From contig NZ_WNDO01000030.1 of assembly GCF_009912395.1 (NCBI RefSeq), positions 1 through 64,000 of the forward strand: 64,000 nucleotides of DNA, written 5' to 3'. Below, piece by piece: positions 10,678-19,295 of this stretch; position 1 is the stretch's first letter, and every line of letters starts with the position of its first letter. The stretch is from Luteibacter sp. Lineage in GTDB: Bacteria > Pseudomonadota > Gammaproteobacteria > Xanthomonadales > Rhodanobacteraceae. The position numbers were made by a program, and so were the translations under genes. Under the pieces are notes generated by a model. That model was not told where the DNA came from. It ran no database searches and saw nothing but the letters and a program-made list of their open reading frames with translations.

Positions 10678-10832
10678 GTAGGAGCGCGCTTGCGCGCGAA
10701 CCCTCAGCTAACCCTATAAAATAGATGATGCGTTGCGGTGATCGGGCGAGCGGTTGAAACGCCCGCCTTATCATCGCAATGCATCATTCGCCTGGGGCTG
10801 TCCTGAGGGGGCGCGCGCAAGCGCGCTCCTAC
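10678..10832. repeat. Third copy of the REP-bounded nested palindrome element
   Basis: This 155-base element has outer arms of the GAGCGCGCTTGCGCGC subtype, then a CCCTCAG/CTGAGGG pair, then an inner inverted repeat (ATGATGCGTTGCGGTGAT with ATCATCGCAATGCATCAT). Compared with the pair at 3998-4348, inner-stem bases change on both sides (GAGGC/GCCTC there, GATGC/GCATC here), which keeps pairing. It lies between the convergent porin and NTF2-like genes, 5 bases after the porin stop. Confidence 0.85.
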
Positions 10833-10845
10833 AGTGGCAGGGGGA

Positions 10846-11235
10846 TTAGGTTGGCAACGTCGTTTCGTGCAGGTAACGCCACAGCGGTCGGTCACCCTGC
10901 TGCGGGATCAGCCACGCCGTCGAATGACGACGATTGCCGCTGCCGTCGGGTAGCGTCTGCGTTTCGGTGTACGACACCCACAGGCCATCGGCGGATGAAT
11001 GGGTCACCACGTCGGCGATGTCGATGCGAAGGCCCCGGCGTGCGCCGCGCAGGTTGCCGAACAGGTTTTCGACACCGGCGCGATCCAGTCGGTCGCCGCG
11101 CACGGTGACCATGCGGAACCCAGGATCGAAGCGTTCGACCAAGGCGCCGAGCGCCGCATCTTCGGCGTCACCGCCGAACCAAGTCTCGATCTGTCGATGC
11201 AGCTCGACGATTTCGCGATGTGCGATGTCATTCAT
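10846..11235 (-). CDS. NTF2-like (SnoaL/DUF4440-type) small protein
   Basis: 129 residues with the look of an NTF2-like cone fold: an N-terminal helix pair (HREIVELHRQIETWFGG), a middle strand region with MVTVRGDRLDRAG, and a C-terminal strand pair ending LWRYLHETTL. Such proteins are enzymes or small-ligand binders; no catalytic residues allow a function to be named. Its ATG overlaps the stop of the MFS gene by four bases (ATGA), so the two are translationally coupled and probably form one operon. Confidence 0.7.
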   Translation of the reverse strand: MNDIAHREIVELHRQIETWFGGDAEDAALGALVERFDPGFRMVTVRGDRLDRAGVENLFGNLRGARRGLRIDIADVVTHSSADGLWVSYTETQTLPDGSGNRRHSTAWLIPQQGDRPLWRYLHETTLPT

Positions 11236-12425
11236 GCGGAGGTCTCCTCAAGGGGAAAAGTATGCCGGCGCGATAGTCGCAGCGCGACGGTCGTGGGAAG
11301 CAGGGTGAGCAGGGCGGCGAGGCCAAGCGTTGTATACGGTGCGTTCGATCCGCCGAAGGCCTGCCATGCGGCGCCCATGGCCACGGGGCCGAGGCAGAAG
11401 GCGAGCTGGCGATTCATGTTCCACAGGGCGCTGGCCTGGCCCATGCGCGCGTCCGGAACGCCGGTGAACGCGAGGGTTTGTGCGGTGCTGGAACACAGGC
11501 TGCCGCCCAGTCCCATCAGCACGAAGGCGCAGGGTGCCCAGGCGTCTCCCGGTCCGACGATCTTGCCCAACGCAAGGATGCCCAGTGCCTGCGCGACCAT
11601 GCCGACGAACAGCAGCGGACGCGCACCGAAGCGTCCGAAGCCACGGCGTGTCGTCATGATCGCCACGGCGGAGGCCGCGGCCCAGGGAAGCATCAGGGCG
11701 CCGATGGCGGCAGGTGAATAGCCCAGTGTGGTCAGGTGCAGTGCGGCGATGAGGTTCACGCCGACAAAGACGCCGGGCACCAGCAGATAGACCAGCATCG
11801 CCGTATGCAGCGCACGCAGGCGTAGCAGCGACGGGATGGCGGGAAGGAACGCGGCACTACCGGCGGGGTGGCCGCCTTTCGGCAGCCACACCACGGCCAG
11901 TGCCAGGACGATCAGAGCCAGCGGCACATTGGCCAGATACAGCCAGCGCCAGGACACGGCGTCCACCAGCGCGCCACCGAGCATCGGCGACAGCGCCGGA
12001 ATCAGCAGGGCGACGAACATCACCCGCGTCGTCAGGGCGCTGCGTTCGCTGGCTGGCGTGAGCCGATAGGCCCAGGCTTGCCCGACGGGAATCAGCAGCC
12101 CGCCGAACAGGCCCTGGCCAAAGCGCCAGCCGATCAGCGCATGGATGTCGTGCGTGGCGCCGGCCAGCGCCGACATGGCGGCGAAGCCTGCCAGCGCGAC
12201 GCCGATCAGCGGTTTCTCGCCCAGCCACGCGGCGAGACGCGGGCCGGCGGGGATTACGACGGTCAGCCCCAGCGTGTAGATGCCGCTGACCCACGAGAGC
12301 TGGCCCACGCTGGCGGCCAGGTCCTGGCCGATGCGCGGCATGGCCACGTTGGCGGCGAACATGTTGACCAGGTCGAGCGCGAAGCCCAGCAGATAGATCC
12401 ACGCGACACGGTTGCGCTCGTCCAC
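11232..12425 (-). CDS. MFS transporter (drug/metabolite efflux type)
   Basis: From the GTG at 12425 the product is 397 residues with about 12 predicted helices. The first helix is followed by NVAMPRIGQDLAASVGQLSWVSGIYTLGLTVV, the usual N-terminal pattern of DHA-type drug:proton antiporters. A longer open frame reaches 12506, but its extra 27 residues are not membrane-like and would cross the palindromes at 12470-12518; the GTG has a GGAG site 8 bases upstream. Divergent from a LysR regulator and coupled to the NTF2-like gene. The substrate is unknown. Confidence 0.8.
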   Translation of the reverse strand: MDERNRVAWIYLLGFALDLVNMFAANVAMPRIGQDLAASVGQLSWVSGIYTLGLTVVIPAGPRLAAWLGEKPLIGVALAGFAAMSALAGATHDIHALIGWRFGQGLFGGLLIPVGQAWAYRLTPASERSALTTRVMFVALLIPALSPMLGGALVDAVSWRWLYLANVPLALIVLALAVVWLPKGGHPAGSAAFLPAIPSLLRLRALHTAMLVYLLVPGVFVGVNLIAALHLTTLGYSPAAIGALMLPWAAASAVAIMTTRRGFGRFGARPLLFVGMVAQALGILALGKIVGPGDAWAPCAFVLMGLGGSLCSSTAQTLAFTGVPDARMGQASALWNMNRQLAFCLGPVAMGAAWQAFGGSNAPYTTLGLAALLTLLPTTVALRLSRRHTFPLEETSA

Positions 12426-12469
12426 GGCGCGACTCCAGGGAGAAAGCGCGCAGCGTAGGGAATCCGCCT

Positions 12470-12492
12470 GTCTGGAAATAGCCCATCCAGAC
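12470..12492. promoter_or_regulatory. Inverted repeat, candidate LysR-type operator
   Basis: GTCTGG-N11-CCAGAC, a perfect 6-base inverted repeat with LysR-like spacing, in the 102-base region between the divergent MFS and LysR genes. Confidence 0.45.
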
Positions 12493-12501
12493 GGATAGAT
12501 T

Positions 12502-12518
12502 GTCAAAAATAGTTTGAC
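12502..12518. promoter_or_regulatory. Inverted repeat next to the LysR start
   Basis: GTCAAA-AATAG-TTTGAC is a perfect 6-base inverted repeat with an AT-rich core, 10 bases before the LysR ATG at 12528. It is well placed for autorepression and for activating the divergent MFS gene. Confidence 0.5.
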
Positions 12519-12527
12519 GAGTAGCCC

Positions 12528-13421
12528 ATGATCAGCCTGGACCGTTTCGACATCTTCAAGGCCGTGGTCGACGCCGGCTCGCTATCGGCGGCCGCGACCG
12601 CGCTCGGCCTCAGCCGGGCGGTCGTCAGCTTCAACCTCAAGCGGCTGGAAGCCGACCTTGGCGTGGCGCTGCTCATCCGCAACACGCGCAGCCTGACGCT
12701 GACCGATGCGGGCGAACGGTTCTATGAACGTTGCGTCGAAACGCTGGAAAGCGCACGCCGGGCCATCGACGAGGCGCGCGGCGACGACGCCCCGCTGATC
12801 GGTCGCCTGCGCATCACCACCACGCCGGAGTATGCGGCGCATGCCGTGATTGGTTGGGTGGACACCTTCCACGCCACGCATACCGGACTACGTATTCACC
12901 TGTCCACCAGTTCCGCACCGGCGCAGCTGATCCCGGAACGCTTCGATCTCGCGATTCGCCTTGGGCGACTACAGGACGCCGAATACCGCGCGGCGGAACT
13001 GTCGCGCTACGACATCGTGGCGGTTGCGGCGCCTTCGCTGCTGCGGGGCAGGGGGCGTGCCCGGCCCGACGATCCGGCCTGGGTGATCGGTCTTCCACGC
13101 ATCGGTTATCCACGCCTGCCGGACCAGGTGTTGCGCGCCTCGGACGGCACGGAAACCGTCTTTCCCAGCAACCCGGGCAACGTCATGCTGAGCGCCGACA
13201 ACGCGGCGACCCTGCTTGCCTTCGCCCGCGCGGGGCATGGCGTGGCGATCATGCCCCGCTGGCTGGCGGCACGCGACCTGGCCGAGGGCGCGCTGGTGGC
13301 GTTGCTGCGCCGTCACCGTTTCCCCGACCAGGGCGTGTACGCCGTTTATCCGAACACGCGGCATGTGCCGCACGCGGTACGACGCTTCATCGACCACGCG
13401 CGGCAGGCTACGTCGGGCTGA
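12528..13421 (+). CDS. LysR family transcriptional regulator
   Basis: 297 residues, normal for the family. The winged helix-turn-helix is at the N-terminus (FDIFKAVVDAGSLSAAATALGLSRAVVSFNLKRLEADLGVALLIRNTRSLTLTDAG, residues 5-60), followed by the two-lobed substrate-binding domain with the typical DLAIRLG motif. It resembles the LTTR subgroup that has short linker helices and regulates an adjacent divergent gene. The divergent MFS/NTF2-like pair and two inverted repeats between them make those genes the likely targets. Confidence 0.88.
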   Translation: MISLDRFDIFKAVVDAGSLSAAATALGLSRAVVSFNLKRLEADLGVALLIRNTRSLTLTDAGERFYERCVETLESARRAIDEARGDDAPLIGRLRITTTPEYAAHAVIGWVDTFHATHTGLRIHLSTSSAPAQLIPERFDLAIRLGRLQDAEYRAAELSRYDIVAVAAPSLLRGRGRARPDDPAWVIGLPRIGYPRLPDQVLRASDGTETVFPSNPGNVMLSADNAATLLAFARAGHGVAIMPRWLAARDLAEGALVALLRRHRFPDQGVYAVYPNTRHVPHAVRRFIDHARQATSG

Positions 13422-14414
13422 TCAGCGCGGCAGGCCCGCGCCGGTCAACGTTTCGCTCAACGTCCACAGGCGTTCCGCGGCGTCCGGGTCGATCGCCCAT
13501 AGGCGTACGCCGATTTCCTGGGGGATCTGGCCGAGTTCGGCGGGGCTGCTGGCGGGCAGCACCGGGGCGATGTCCGCATCCTCGCAGTACACGCCACCCA
13601 TGCCATCGAGCTGCGGGCTGGCGGCCGTCCAGACGCTGGTCGCGGCGCCCTGCGGCACGTTCTTCAGGCCCTTGGCGAGGTCGGCGACGGGACGCCCCTG
13701 TTCGTCGAGGGCGCCGAAGCCACGCAGGGTGTCTTCGTCGAGATGGCGGACGAGGTCGGTGATGATCGCGCCCGGATGCACGGCGAACGCGCGGATGCCT
13801 TGCGCCTGGCCGCGTGCGTCGACGCCGAGGGCGAACAGCGAGTTGGCGGTCTTCGACTGGCCGTAGGCCACCCACGGATCGTAGGCGCGGCGTTCGAAGT
13901 GCGGATCGTCGAAGTCCACAGCGGAGAAGCGATGGCCGCGCGAGGACAGGGCAACCACGCGGGCACCGTTGGCGCGGACCAGCGCGGGCCACAGGCGCAC
14001 GGTGAGCTGGAAGTGGCCAAGATGGTTGGTGGCGAACTGGCGCTCGTAGCCACGGGCGTCGCGTTCCAGCGGACAGGCCATGACGCCGGCGCTGTTGACG
14101 AGGATGTGCAACGGTTCTTCGCGGGCGAGGAAATCACGGGCGAAGGCGTCGATGGAGGCGGGATCGGCGAGGTCCATCGGCAGGATCTCGACATCCAGGC
14201 CCTTGAGGTTCTCGCGGGCCTTGGCGAGGTCGCGGGCCGGCACGATCACGCGGGCGCCAGCGGCGCGCAGGGCGCGGGTGGTCTCGGTGCCCAGGCCGGA
14301 GTAGCCGCCCGTGACGATGGCGGTGCGTCCCGTGAGGTCGACGCCGGCGAGGATGTCGTCAGCGGTCGTGGCCGGGCCGTGGCCCGAGGGAAGGGGATGC
14401 TGGGGCGTGCGCAT
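13422..14414 (-). CDS. Short-chain dehydrogenase/reductase
   Basis: 330 residues from the ATG at 14414, which has a GGAG site 7 bases upstream; the frame is open to 14498 but that part is not SDR-like. The Rossmann motif GGYSGLGTETTRAL (about residues 37-50), NSAGVM, and the catalytic YGQSK (YxxxK) are present. The long C-terminal part and overall pattern resemble the WWOX/retinol-dehydrogenase-like group. The substrate is unknown. It is divergent from an AraC regulator that probably controls it. Confidence 0.85.
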   Translation of the reverse strand: MRTPQHPLPSGHGPATTADDILAGVDLTGRTAIVTGGYSGLGTETTRALRAAGARVIVPARDLAKARENLKGLDVEILPMDLADPASIDAFARDFLAREEPLHILVNSAGVMACPLERDARGYERQFATNHLGHFQLTVRLWPALVRANGARVVALSSRGHRFSAVDFDDPHFERRAYDPWVAYGQSKTANSLFALGVDARGQAQGIRAFAVHPGAIITDLVRHLDEDTLRGFGALDEQGRPVADLAKGLKNVPQGAATSVWTAASPQLDGMGGVYCEDADIAPVLPASSPAELGQIPQEIGVRLWAIDPDAAERLWTLSETLTGAGLPR

Positions 14415-14509
14415 GGTGGGCTCCTTGGTAGGGGAGTCCACAAAGTAGGGGCGGTGCCCCGAACGATGAATACTTGAAAGTCCCTGTTCCATGCGCAATC
14501 GTCCAGGTC

Positions 14510-15418
14510 ATGAACCACGATCCCATTACCGACATGCTTCGTCTGGCCGACGTCGAATCGGTCGTCTCCGGCGGATTCCAGGTCGGCGGCGACTGGGCGG
14601 TCCGTTTTCCCGCGCCCGACAAGATGAAGTTCTTCGCCATGGTCCGCGGCGAATGCTGGCTATCCGTGGAGGACGAGCCGGCGCCCGTGCGCATGCATGC
14701 GGGCGACGTGATCCTGCTGATCGCAGGGAAGCGTTTCGTGCTAGCGAGCGATCCGGCGTTGGAGCCACTGGAGTACAGTGCAGCCCTCGTCGCGAATGGC
14801 GGGCCTATCGCGGCGCTGAACGATCGCGACGACGACCTGCTCGTCGGCGGGCATATCCGCCTGCATCCCGCGTACGCGCCCTTGCTGGTGGATGCGTTGC
14901 CCTCGTTCATCCACGTGCATGGCGCCTCGCCGGAAGCCGGCGTGATACGCTGGTTGCTTGATCGCATGGTGGCGGAACAATCCGGCGATCGTCCGGGCGC
15001 GGGGTTGGCGACGACGCAGTTGGCCTACCTGTTGTTCCTGCACATTCTTCGCGCTTATCTCGCCATGGGCGAGGTGCCACGCACCGGCTGGTTGCGTGCG
15101 GCGACGGATCCGAGGCTGGCGGACGTGTTGCGCCGGGTCCACGCGGAGCCGGGCAAGTCATGGCGACTGGACGAGATGGCACGTTTGTCGGCGATGTCGC
15201 GTACCGCGTTCGCCGCGCATTTCAAATGCGTGGCGGGCGTGGCGCCGCTGACCTACATCGCGCAGTGGCGCATGCGTCTGGCCTGCCATGCGTTGCGTCG
15301 TGGCGAACAACCGGTGTCGGTGCTGGCGCGTGACCTGGGCTATGCCTCGGAAAGCGCGTTCAGCCATGCGTTCAAGCGCATCGTGGGCGTGGCGCCCAGT
15401 CATTACCTGGCGGCATAA
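14510..15418 (+). CDS. AraC family transcriptional regulator with N-terminal cupin
   Basis: 302 residues. Residues ~8-185 form an AraC-type cupin sensor (DWAVRFPAPDKMKFFAMVRGECWL, a cupin_6 look), and the C-terminal ~100 residues hold two helix-turn-helix motifs (LDEMARLSAMSRTAFAAHFK and SVLARDLGYASESAFSHAFKR). The ATG at 14510 begins the cupin domain directly. It is divergent from the SDR gene with 95 bases between, the usual arrangement for a regulator controlling a neighbouring redox gene. Confidence 0.88.
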   Translation: MNHDPITDMLRLADVESVVSGGFQVGGDWAVRFPAPDKMKFFAMVRGECWLSVEDEPAPVRMHAGDVILLIAGKRFVLASDPALEPLEYSAALVANGGPIAALNDRDDDLLVGGHIRLHPAYAPLLVDALPSFIHVHGASPEAGVIRWLLDRMVAEQSGDRPGAGLATTQLAYLLFLHILRAYLAMGEVPRTGWLRAATDPRLADVLRRVHAEPGKSWRLDEMARLSAMSRTAFAAHFKCVAGVAPLTYIAQWRMRLACHALRRGEQPVSVLARDLGYASESAFSHAFKRIVGVAPSHYLAA

Positions 15419-15421
15419 CCT

Positions 15422-15501
15422 GTAGGAGCGCGCTTGCGCGCGATCCCGCGGCAGCGGGCCAGTCATTCGCGCCCCCGGGTCGCGCGCAAGCGCGCTCCTA
15501 C
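15422..15501. repeat. REP palindrome pair
   Basis: Left arm GTAGGAGCGCGCTTGCGCGC starts 3 bases after the AraC stop; the inverted arm ends at 15501 after a 35-base interior resembling the spacer near 300-340. The right arm contains the TAG stop codon of the convergent brnQ gene. Confidence 0.88.
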
Positions 15502-16859
15502 AACGGCGAGTCGGCGTTTACGGGGGATCGATCGGGGCCGACGAAACGATCCACCAGTGCCATCACCGCCATCACTACCAAGGCAGGCGGCAGCCACGAC
15601 AGACCCTGCTCGTGCAGCGGCAACTGTTTCACCAGCGCCAGCGCGTCGAGCCCGGCGGCGTTGAGCGCGTCGGCGCTGCCGATGGTCAGGGCGACGATCG
15701 ACACCGGCACCACCACGCGCGACGGCGAGCGGAACAGCGGGCGCATGAAGAAGGTGGCAATCAGCACGATGAAGACCGGATAGATCGAGGTGAGGATCGG
15801 CACCGACACGCCGATCAGGCGGGTGAGGCCCAGGTTCGACACCATCCACGAGAAGGCCGCGAAGATCCACACGTAGGTGCGGTAGCTGATGCGCGTGATG
15901 CCGCTGAAGTAGCTGGCGCACGCGGAGGTGAGGCCGATCGCCGTGACCATGCAGGCGATGGTGATCAACACGCCGAGGAAGACGCTGCCGCCGACGCCGT
16001 AGCTGAAGTGCACGTAGGCGCTGAGCACCTCGGCGCCGTTGGTGGCGTTGCCCGCGATGGCGGTGCTGCCGGTGCCCAACAGGAACAGGCAGACGTAGAT
16101 CAGCGCCAGGCCCACGCCGGCGATCACGCCGGAGAGCACCGCGTAGCGCGTGATCAGTTTCGGCGCGTCGACGCCGCGCGAGCGGATGGCGTTGACGATG
16201 ACCAGACCGAAGGCCAGCGCACCGAGCGTGTCCATCGTGAGGTAGCCGTTGGTCAGGCCCTGCGAGAACGCGGCGTGCGCGTACAGCTCGCTCGGGGCGC
16301 CCGGCTGGCCGGCGGGCCACAGCAGGGTGGTGATCGCCAGCACGATGAGGGCGGCGATCTTGATCGGCGAGAGGACCTTGCCCACAGTGTCCATGAGCTT
16401 GCCGGGGTGCAGCGAGACGGCGATCACCACCGCGAAATAGGCAAGACTGAACAGCCAGAGCCAGTGGTCCGAGCCGACGAAAGGCTGGATGGCCGTCTCG
16501 TACGACACCGTGGTCGTACGCGGGATCGCGAACAGCGGGCCGATGCAGAGGTAGCAGACGATCGTGAGCACCATGCCGCTGGTGCGGCCCACGGGTTGGG
16601 TCAGCGCGGACATCGCGCCCTCGGCCCGCGCCATGGCGATGGAGGTGATCACCGGAAGGCCCACGCCCGTGAGCAGGAAGCCGATGGCCGCCGCCCAGAC
16701 CGAGGTCCCCGCCTGGAGGCCGATGAAGGGCGGGAAGATGATGTTGCCCGCCCCGACGTACAGGGCGAAGTTCATGAATCCCAGGATGAGGATGTCTCTT
16801 GCGCGGAACGTGTTCACTGACGAAGGCACGGCGTGGCGGGGAGGGGAAGGGTCGAGCAT
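15498..16859 (-). CDS. brnQ: Branched-chain amino acid carrier BrnQ
   Basis: 453 residues from the ATG at 16859, with about 12 predicted helices. The N-terminal FMNFALYVGAGNIIFPPFIGLQAG is characteristic of the BrnQ/LIVCS family, which imports Leu, Ile and Val with sodium or proton. The frame extends to 16961, but the extra 34 residues are polar and poorly conserved-looking. The last residues (DRSPVNADSPL) end in a TAG belonging to a REP palindrome. The gene stands alone between an AraC and a DUF4339 gene. Confidence 0.88.
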   Translation of the reverse strand: MLDPSPPRHAVPSSVNTFRARDILILGFMNFALYVGAGNIIFPPFIGLQAGTSVWAAAIGFLLTGVGLPVITSIAMARAEGAMSALTQPVGRTSGMVLTIVCYLCIGPLFAIPRTTTVSYETAIQPFVGSDHWLWLFSLAYFAVVIAVSLHPGKLMDTVGKVLSPIKIAALIVLAITTLLWPAGQPGAPSELYAHAAFSQGLTNGYLTMDTLGALAFGLVIVNAIRSRGVDAPKLITRYAVLSGVIAGVGLALIYVCLFLLGTGSTAIAGNATNGAEVLSAYVHFSYGVGGSVFLGVLITIACMVTAIGLTSACASYFSGITRISYRTYVWIFAAFSWMVSNLGLTRLIGVSVPILTSIYPVFIVLIATFFMRPLFRSPSRVVVPVSIVALTIGSADALNAAGLDALALVKQLPLHEQGLSWLPPALVVMAVMALVDRFVGPDRSPVNADSPL

Positions 16860-16960
16860 AGCCCCTGCGGACGCCCGGGCGAACCCGTCGAACGAAACTC
16901 GCCCATGACAGCGTCCTTGGGCATACTCCCCGGCCACCGGAATGACCAGGGGAGTGGGCA

Positions 16961-17752
16961 ATGGATCAGGAACGCGAGATCTGGCTGGGTCGTGGGCAGG
17001 AGAAGTTCGGTCCCTATGCCGAGTCCGTCATCCGGCAGTGGCTGATCGAGGGCAAGGTAAAGCTCTCGATGCTGGCCTGGGTCGACGGCATGGAAAGCTG
17101 GCGTCCGCTGCACGAGGTGCTGGGCCTGGCGCCCGAGTCCACGCCCCCGCCCATGCCACCGGGCGCCTTCGGTAGCCTGGCGCCTTCCGATGCCAGCGTC
17201 CTGGCGCTGCCCGAGCCGCCCAACCTGCACTGGTTCCTCGTCCTGCTCCTGTGTATCCCCACCCTGGGTTTGATGGGTGTGATCTGGCCGTTCGTCCAGG
17301 CGTCCTGGATCAAGAAGATCGATCCGTCCAGCAAGGCGACGAACTGGCTGATCGCCTCGATGCTGCTGACCGTCGGCGTCTGGGTGTTCGCCATCGTCGG
17401 CCAGTTCGCCGATGCCGGCGACGGCCTGCCGCCGATCTCGCTGATCGGTTTCCAGGGGCTGGTCGGCCTGGCCCAGTGGGCCTGCCTGATCGTGGCCTTC
17501 TTCTCGATGGCCGACTCCATGCGCCGCGTGCTCACCCCGCTGGGCCTCGTGCCCGAGATCGGCGGCGTGACGCTGTTCTTCTTCACCACGTTCTATCTCC
17601 AGGGCCAGATGAGCTGGGTCGCCCGCTGGCGGGCCACCGGTCGCGTCGATCCGCCCGCGCCGAAGGCCGTGTTCTGGGTGCTGTGGTGCGTGCCGGTCGG
17701 CGTTGTCCTGGTCGTGCTGCTGGCCTTGATGGCGGCCCTGGGCCACGGCTAG
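16961..17752 (+). CDS. GYF_2 (DUF4339) domain membrane protein
   Basis: 263 residues. The N-terminal ~60 residues match the GYF_2/DUF4339 module (IWLGRGQEKFGPYAESVIRQWLIEGKV, then LAWVDGMESWRPL), a domain that binds peptides in other proteins. About five hydrophobic segments follow (roughly residues 87-110, 128-150, 160-180, 195-212, 240-260). The function is not known; it may be a membrane adaptor. It precedes gmk on the same strand by 116 bases. Confidence 0.7.
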   Translation: MDQEREIWLGRGQEKFGPYAESVIRQWLIEGKVKLSMLAWVDGMESWRPLHEVLGLAPESTPPPMPPGAFGSLAPSDASVLALPEPPNLHWFLVLLLCIPTLGLMGVIWPFVQASWIKKIDPSSKATNWLIASMLLTVGVWVFAIVGQFADAGDGLPPISLIGFQGLVGLAQWACLIVAFFSMADSMRRVLTPLGLVPEIGGVTLFFFTTFYLQGQMSWVARWRATGRVDPPAPKAVFWVLWCVPVGVVLVVLLALMAALGHG

Positions 17753-17842
17753 GGGGCGAATCCGGCTACAATCCCGTTTTGCGCAACGAAATGCCGCGCC
17801 TTTCCGGCCTTGTCCGGCGGGGCGGTGTTCCGGGAGAGAGCC

Positions 17843-17872
17843 ATGAACCCCCATCGAGATACCCACGGATGA
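17843..17872 (+). CDS. Nine-codon leader minicistron overlapping the gmk start
   Basis: The ATG at 17843 has a GGGAGAG site 6 bases upstream. The short frame (MNPHRDTHG) ends in TGA at 17870-17872, overlapping the gmk ATG at 17869 as ATGA. The gmk start has no convincing ribosome site of its own, so coupling through this minicistron is likely. Inference; see the finding on the paired mlaD leader. Confidence 0.45.
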   Translation: MNPHRDTHG

Positions 17873-18486
17873 CGCCAGGCACCCTTTTCGTGGTGGCCGC
17901 GCCGTCGGGTGCGGGCAAATCGACGCTGGTCAACGCGCTGCTTGAACGCGAGCCGCAGATTTCCCTTTCCATCTCGCACACCACGCGCCCGCCGCGCGTG
18001 GGCGAAATGTACGGTCGCCACTATTTCTTCGTGGAGCGCCCCGATTTCGAGAAGGAAATCGAGGACGGCATCTTCCTCGAACACGCGGTGGTGCACGGCA
18101 ACCTCTACGGCACCTCGCGCACCGTCGTGGACGAAAAGCTGAACGCCGGCGCCGACGTGCTGCTGGAAATCGACTGGCAGGGCGCCCGCCAGGTGCGCAA
18201 AGGCAAGCCGGACTGTGTCAGCGTGTTCATCCTGCCGCCGTCGCGCGTGGAACTGGAACGCCGCCTGCGCGGTCGTAACACGGACGCGGCGGACGTCATC
18301 GAGCGCCGGTTGATCAATTCACGCGAAGAGATCGCCCATGCGCACGAATTCGACTACATCATCGTCAACGACAGCTTCGAGGACGCCCTGGGCGACCTCC
18401 AGGCCATCGTCCATGCCGTGCGGCTGCGCTCGCCGCACACGGCCAAACGCCATGAGGCACTGATCCAGGAGCTGATCGCCCCATGA
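17869..18486 (+). CDS. gmk: Guanylate kinase
   Basis: 205 residues, standard length. It phosphorylates GMP to GDP with ATP. The P-loop APSGAGKST (residues 11-19), the GMP-binding SHTTRPPRVGEMYGRHYFFV region, and LEIDWQGARQVR are all present. The start overlaps a leader minicistron (ATGA), and its stop overlaps mlaF (ATGA). In many gammaproteobacteria gmk is followed by rpoZ and spoT; here the mla genes lie in between. Confidence 0.96.
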   Translation: MTPGTLFVVAAPSGAGKSTLVNALLEREPQISLSISHTTRPPRVGEMYGRHYFFVERPDFEKEIEDGIFLEHAVVHGNLYGTSRTVVDEKLNAGADVLLEIDWQGARQVRKGKPDCVSVFILPPSRVELERRLRGRNTDAADVIERRLINSREEIAHAHEFDYIIVNDSFEDALGDLQAIVHAVRLRSPHTAKRHEALIQELIAP

Positions 18487-19295
18487 CCGACGACGCCATC
18501 GTCCGCGTACGCGGACTGACCACCGTCCTCAACGGCAAGACGATTTTCGACTCGCTCGACCTCGATATCCCGCGTGGCAAGGTCACGGCGATCATGGGGC
18601 CCAGCGGCACGGGCAAGACCACCCTGCTCAAGCACATCACCGGGCAGATGCGCGGCGACGCCGGCAGCATCGAGGTGGATGGTCAGAACGTGCCGGCGTT
18701 GTCCCGCGAGAAGCTGTTCGAGCTGCGCGAGCGCATCGGCTACCTGTTCCAGAACTCGGCCCTGCTCACCGATTTCGACGTCTTCGAAAACGTGGCCTTC
18801 CCCCTGCGCCAGCACACGAAGCTGCCGGAGGAACTGGTCCGCAACATCGTGCTGAACAAGCTCCAGGCCGTGGGCCTGCGTGGGGCGGCCAAGCTCATGC
18901 CCACCGAGCTGTCCGGCGGCATGGCCCGTCGCGTGGCGCTGGCGCGCGCGATCGTCTTCGATCCGGCGCTTATCCTGTATGACGAACCCTTCGTGGGCCT
19001 CGATCCCATCGCGCTCAACCAGGTGTTGCTGCTGATCCGCACGCTCAACGAGACGCTGGGCATCACCAGCGTGCTGGTGGCGCACGAACTGGCGGCGGTG
19101 CAGAAGGTGGCCGACCACGTCTACCTCATCGCCAACGGCAAGGTCGTGGCGCAGGGTGCGCCCGACACGCTCGCCAACGACGGCTCGCCGTGGACGGCGC
19201 AGTTCTTCGGCGGCCAGCCGGATGGCCCCGTCCCGTTCCAGTACCCCGCCGGCGACTACGCCACGGCGCTCGGTTTCCCCGGAGGCAAGGCATGA
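18483..19295 (+). CDS. mlaF: ABC transporter ATPase MlaF
   Basis: 270 residues. It powers phospholipid transport between the membranes with MlaE, MlaD and MlaB. Walker A GPSGTGKTT is at residues 39-47; the Q-loop is in YLFQNSALLTDFDVFENVAF (the 'LFQ..ALF..DVFENV' pattern of Mla/Ttg2 ATPases), the signature is LSGGMARR, Walker B LILYDEPF, and the switch His is in LVAHE. It overlaps gmk by 4 bases and mlaE by 4 bases. Confidence 0.95.
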   Translation: MTDDAIVRVRGLTTVLNGKTIFDSLDLDIPRGKVTAIMGPSGTGKTTLLKHITGQMRGDAGSIEVDGQNVPALSREKLFELRERIGYLFQNSALLTDFDVFENVAFPLRQHTKLPEELVRNIVLNKLQAVGLRGAAKLMPTELSGGMARRVALARAIVFDPALILYDEPFVGLDPIALNQVLLLIRTLNETLGITSVLVAHELAAVQKVADHVYLIANGKVVAQGAPDTLANDGSPWTAQFFGGQPDGPVPFQYPAGDYATALGFPGGKA

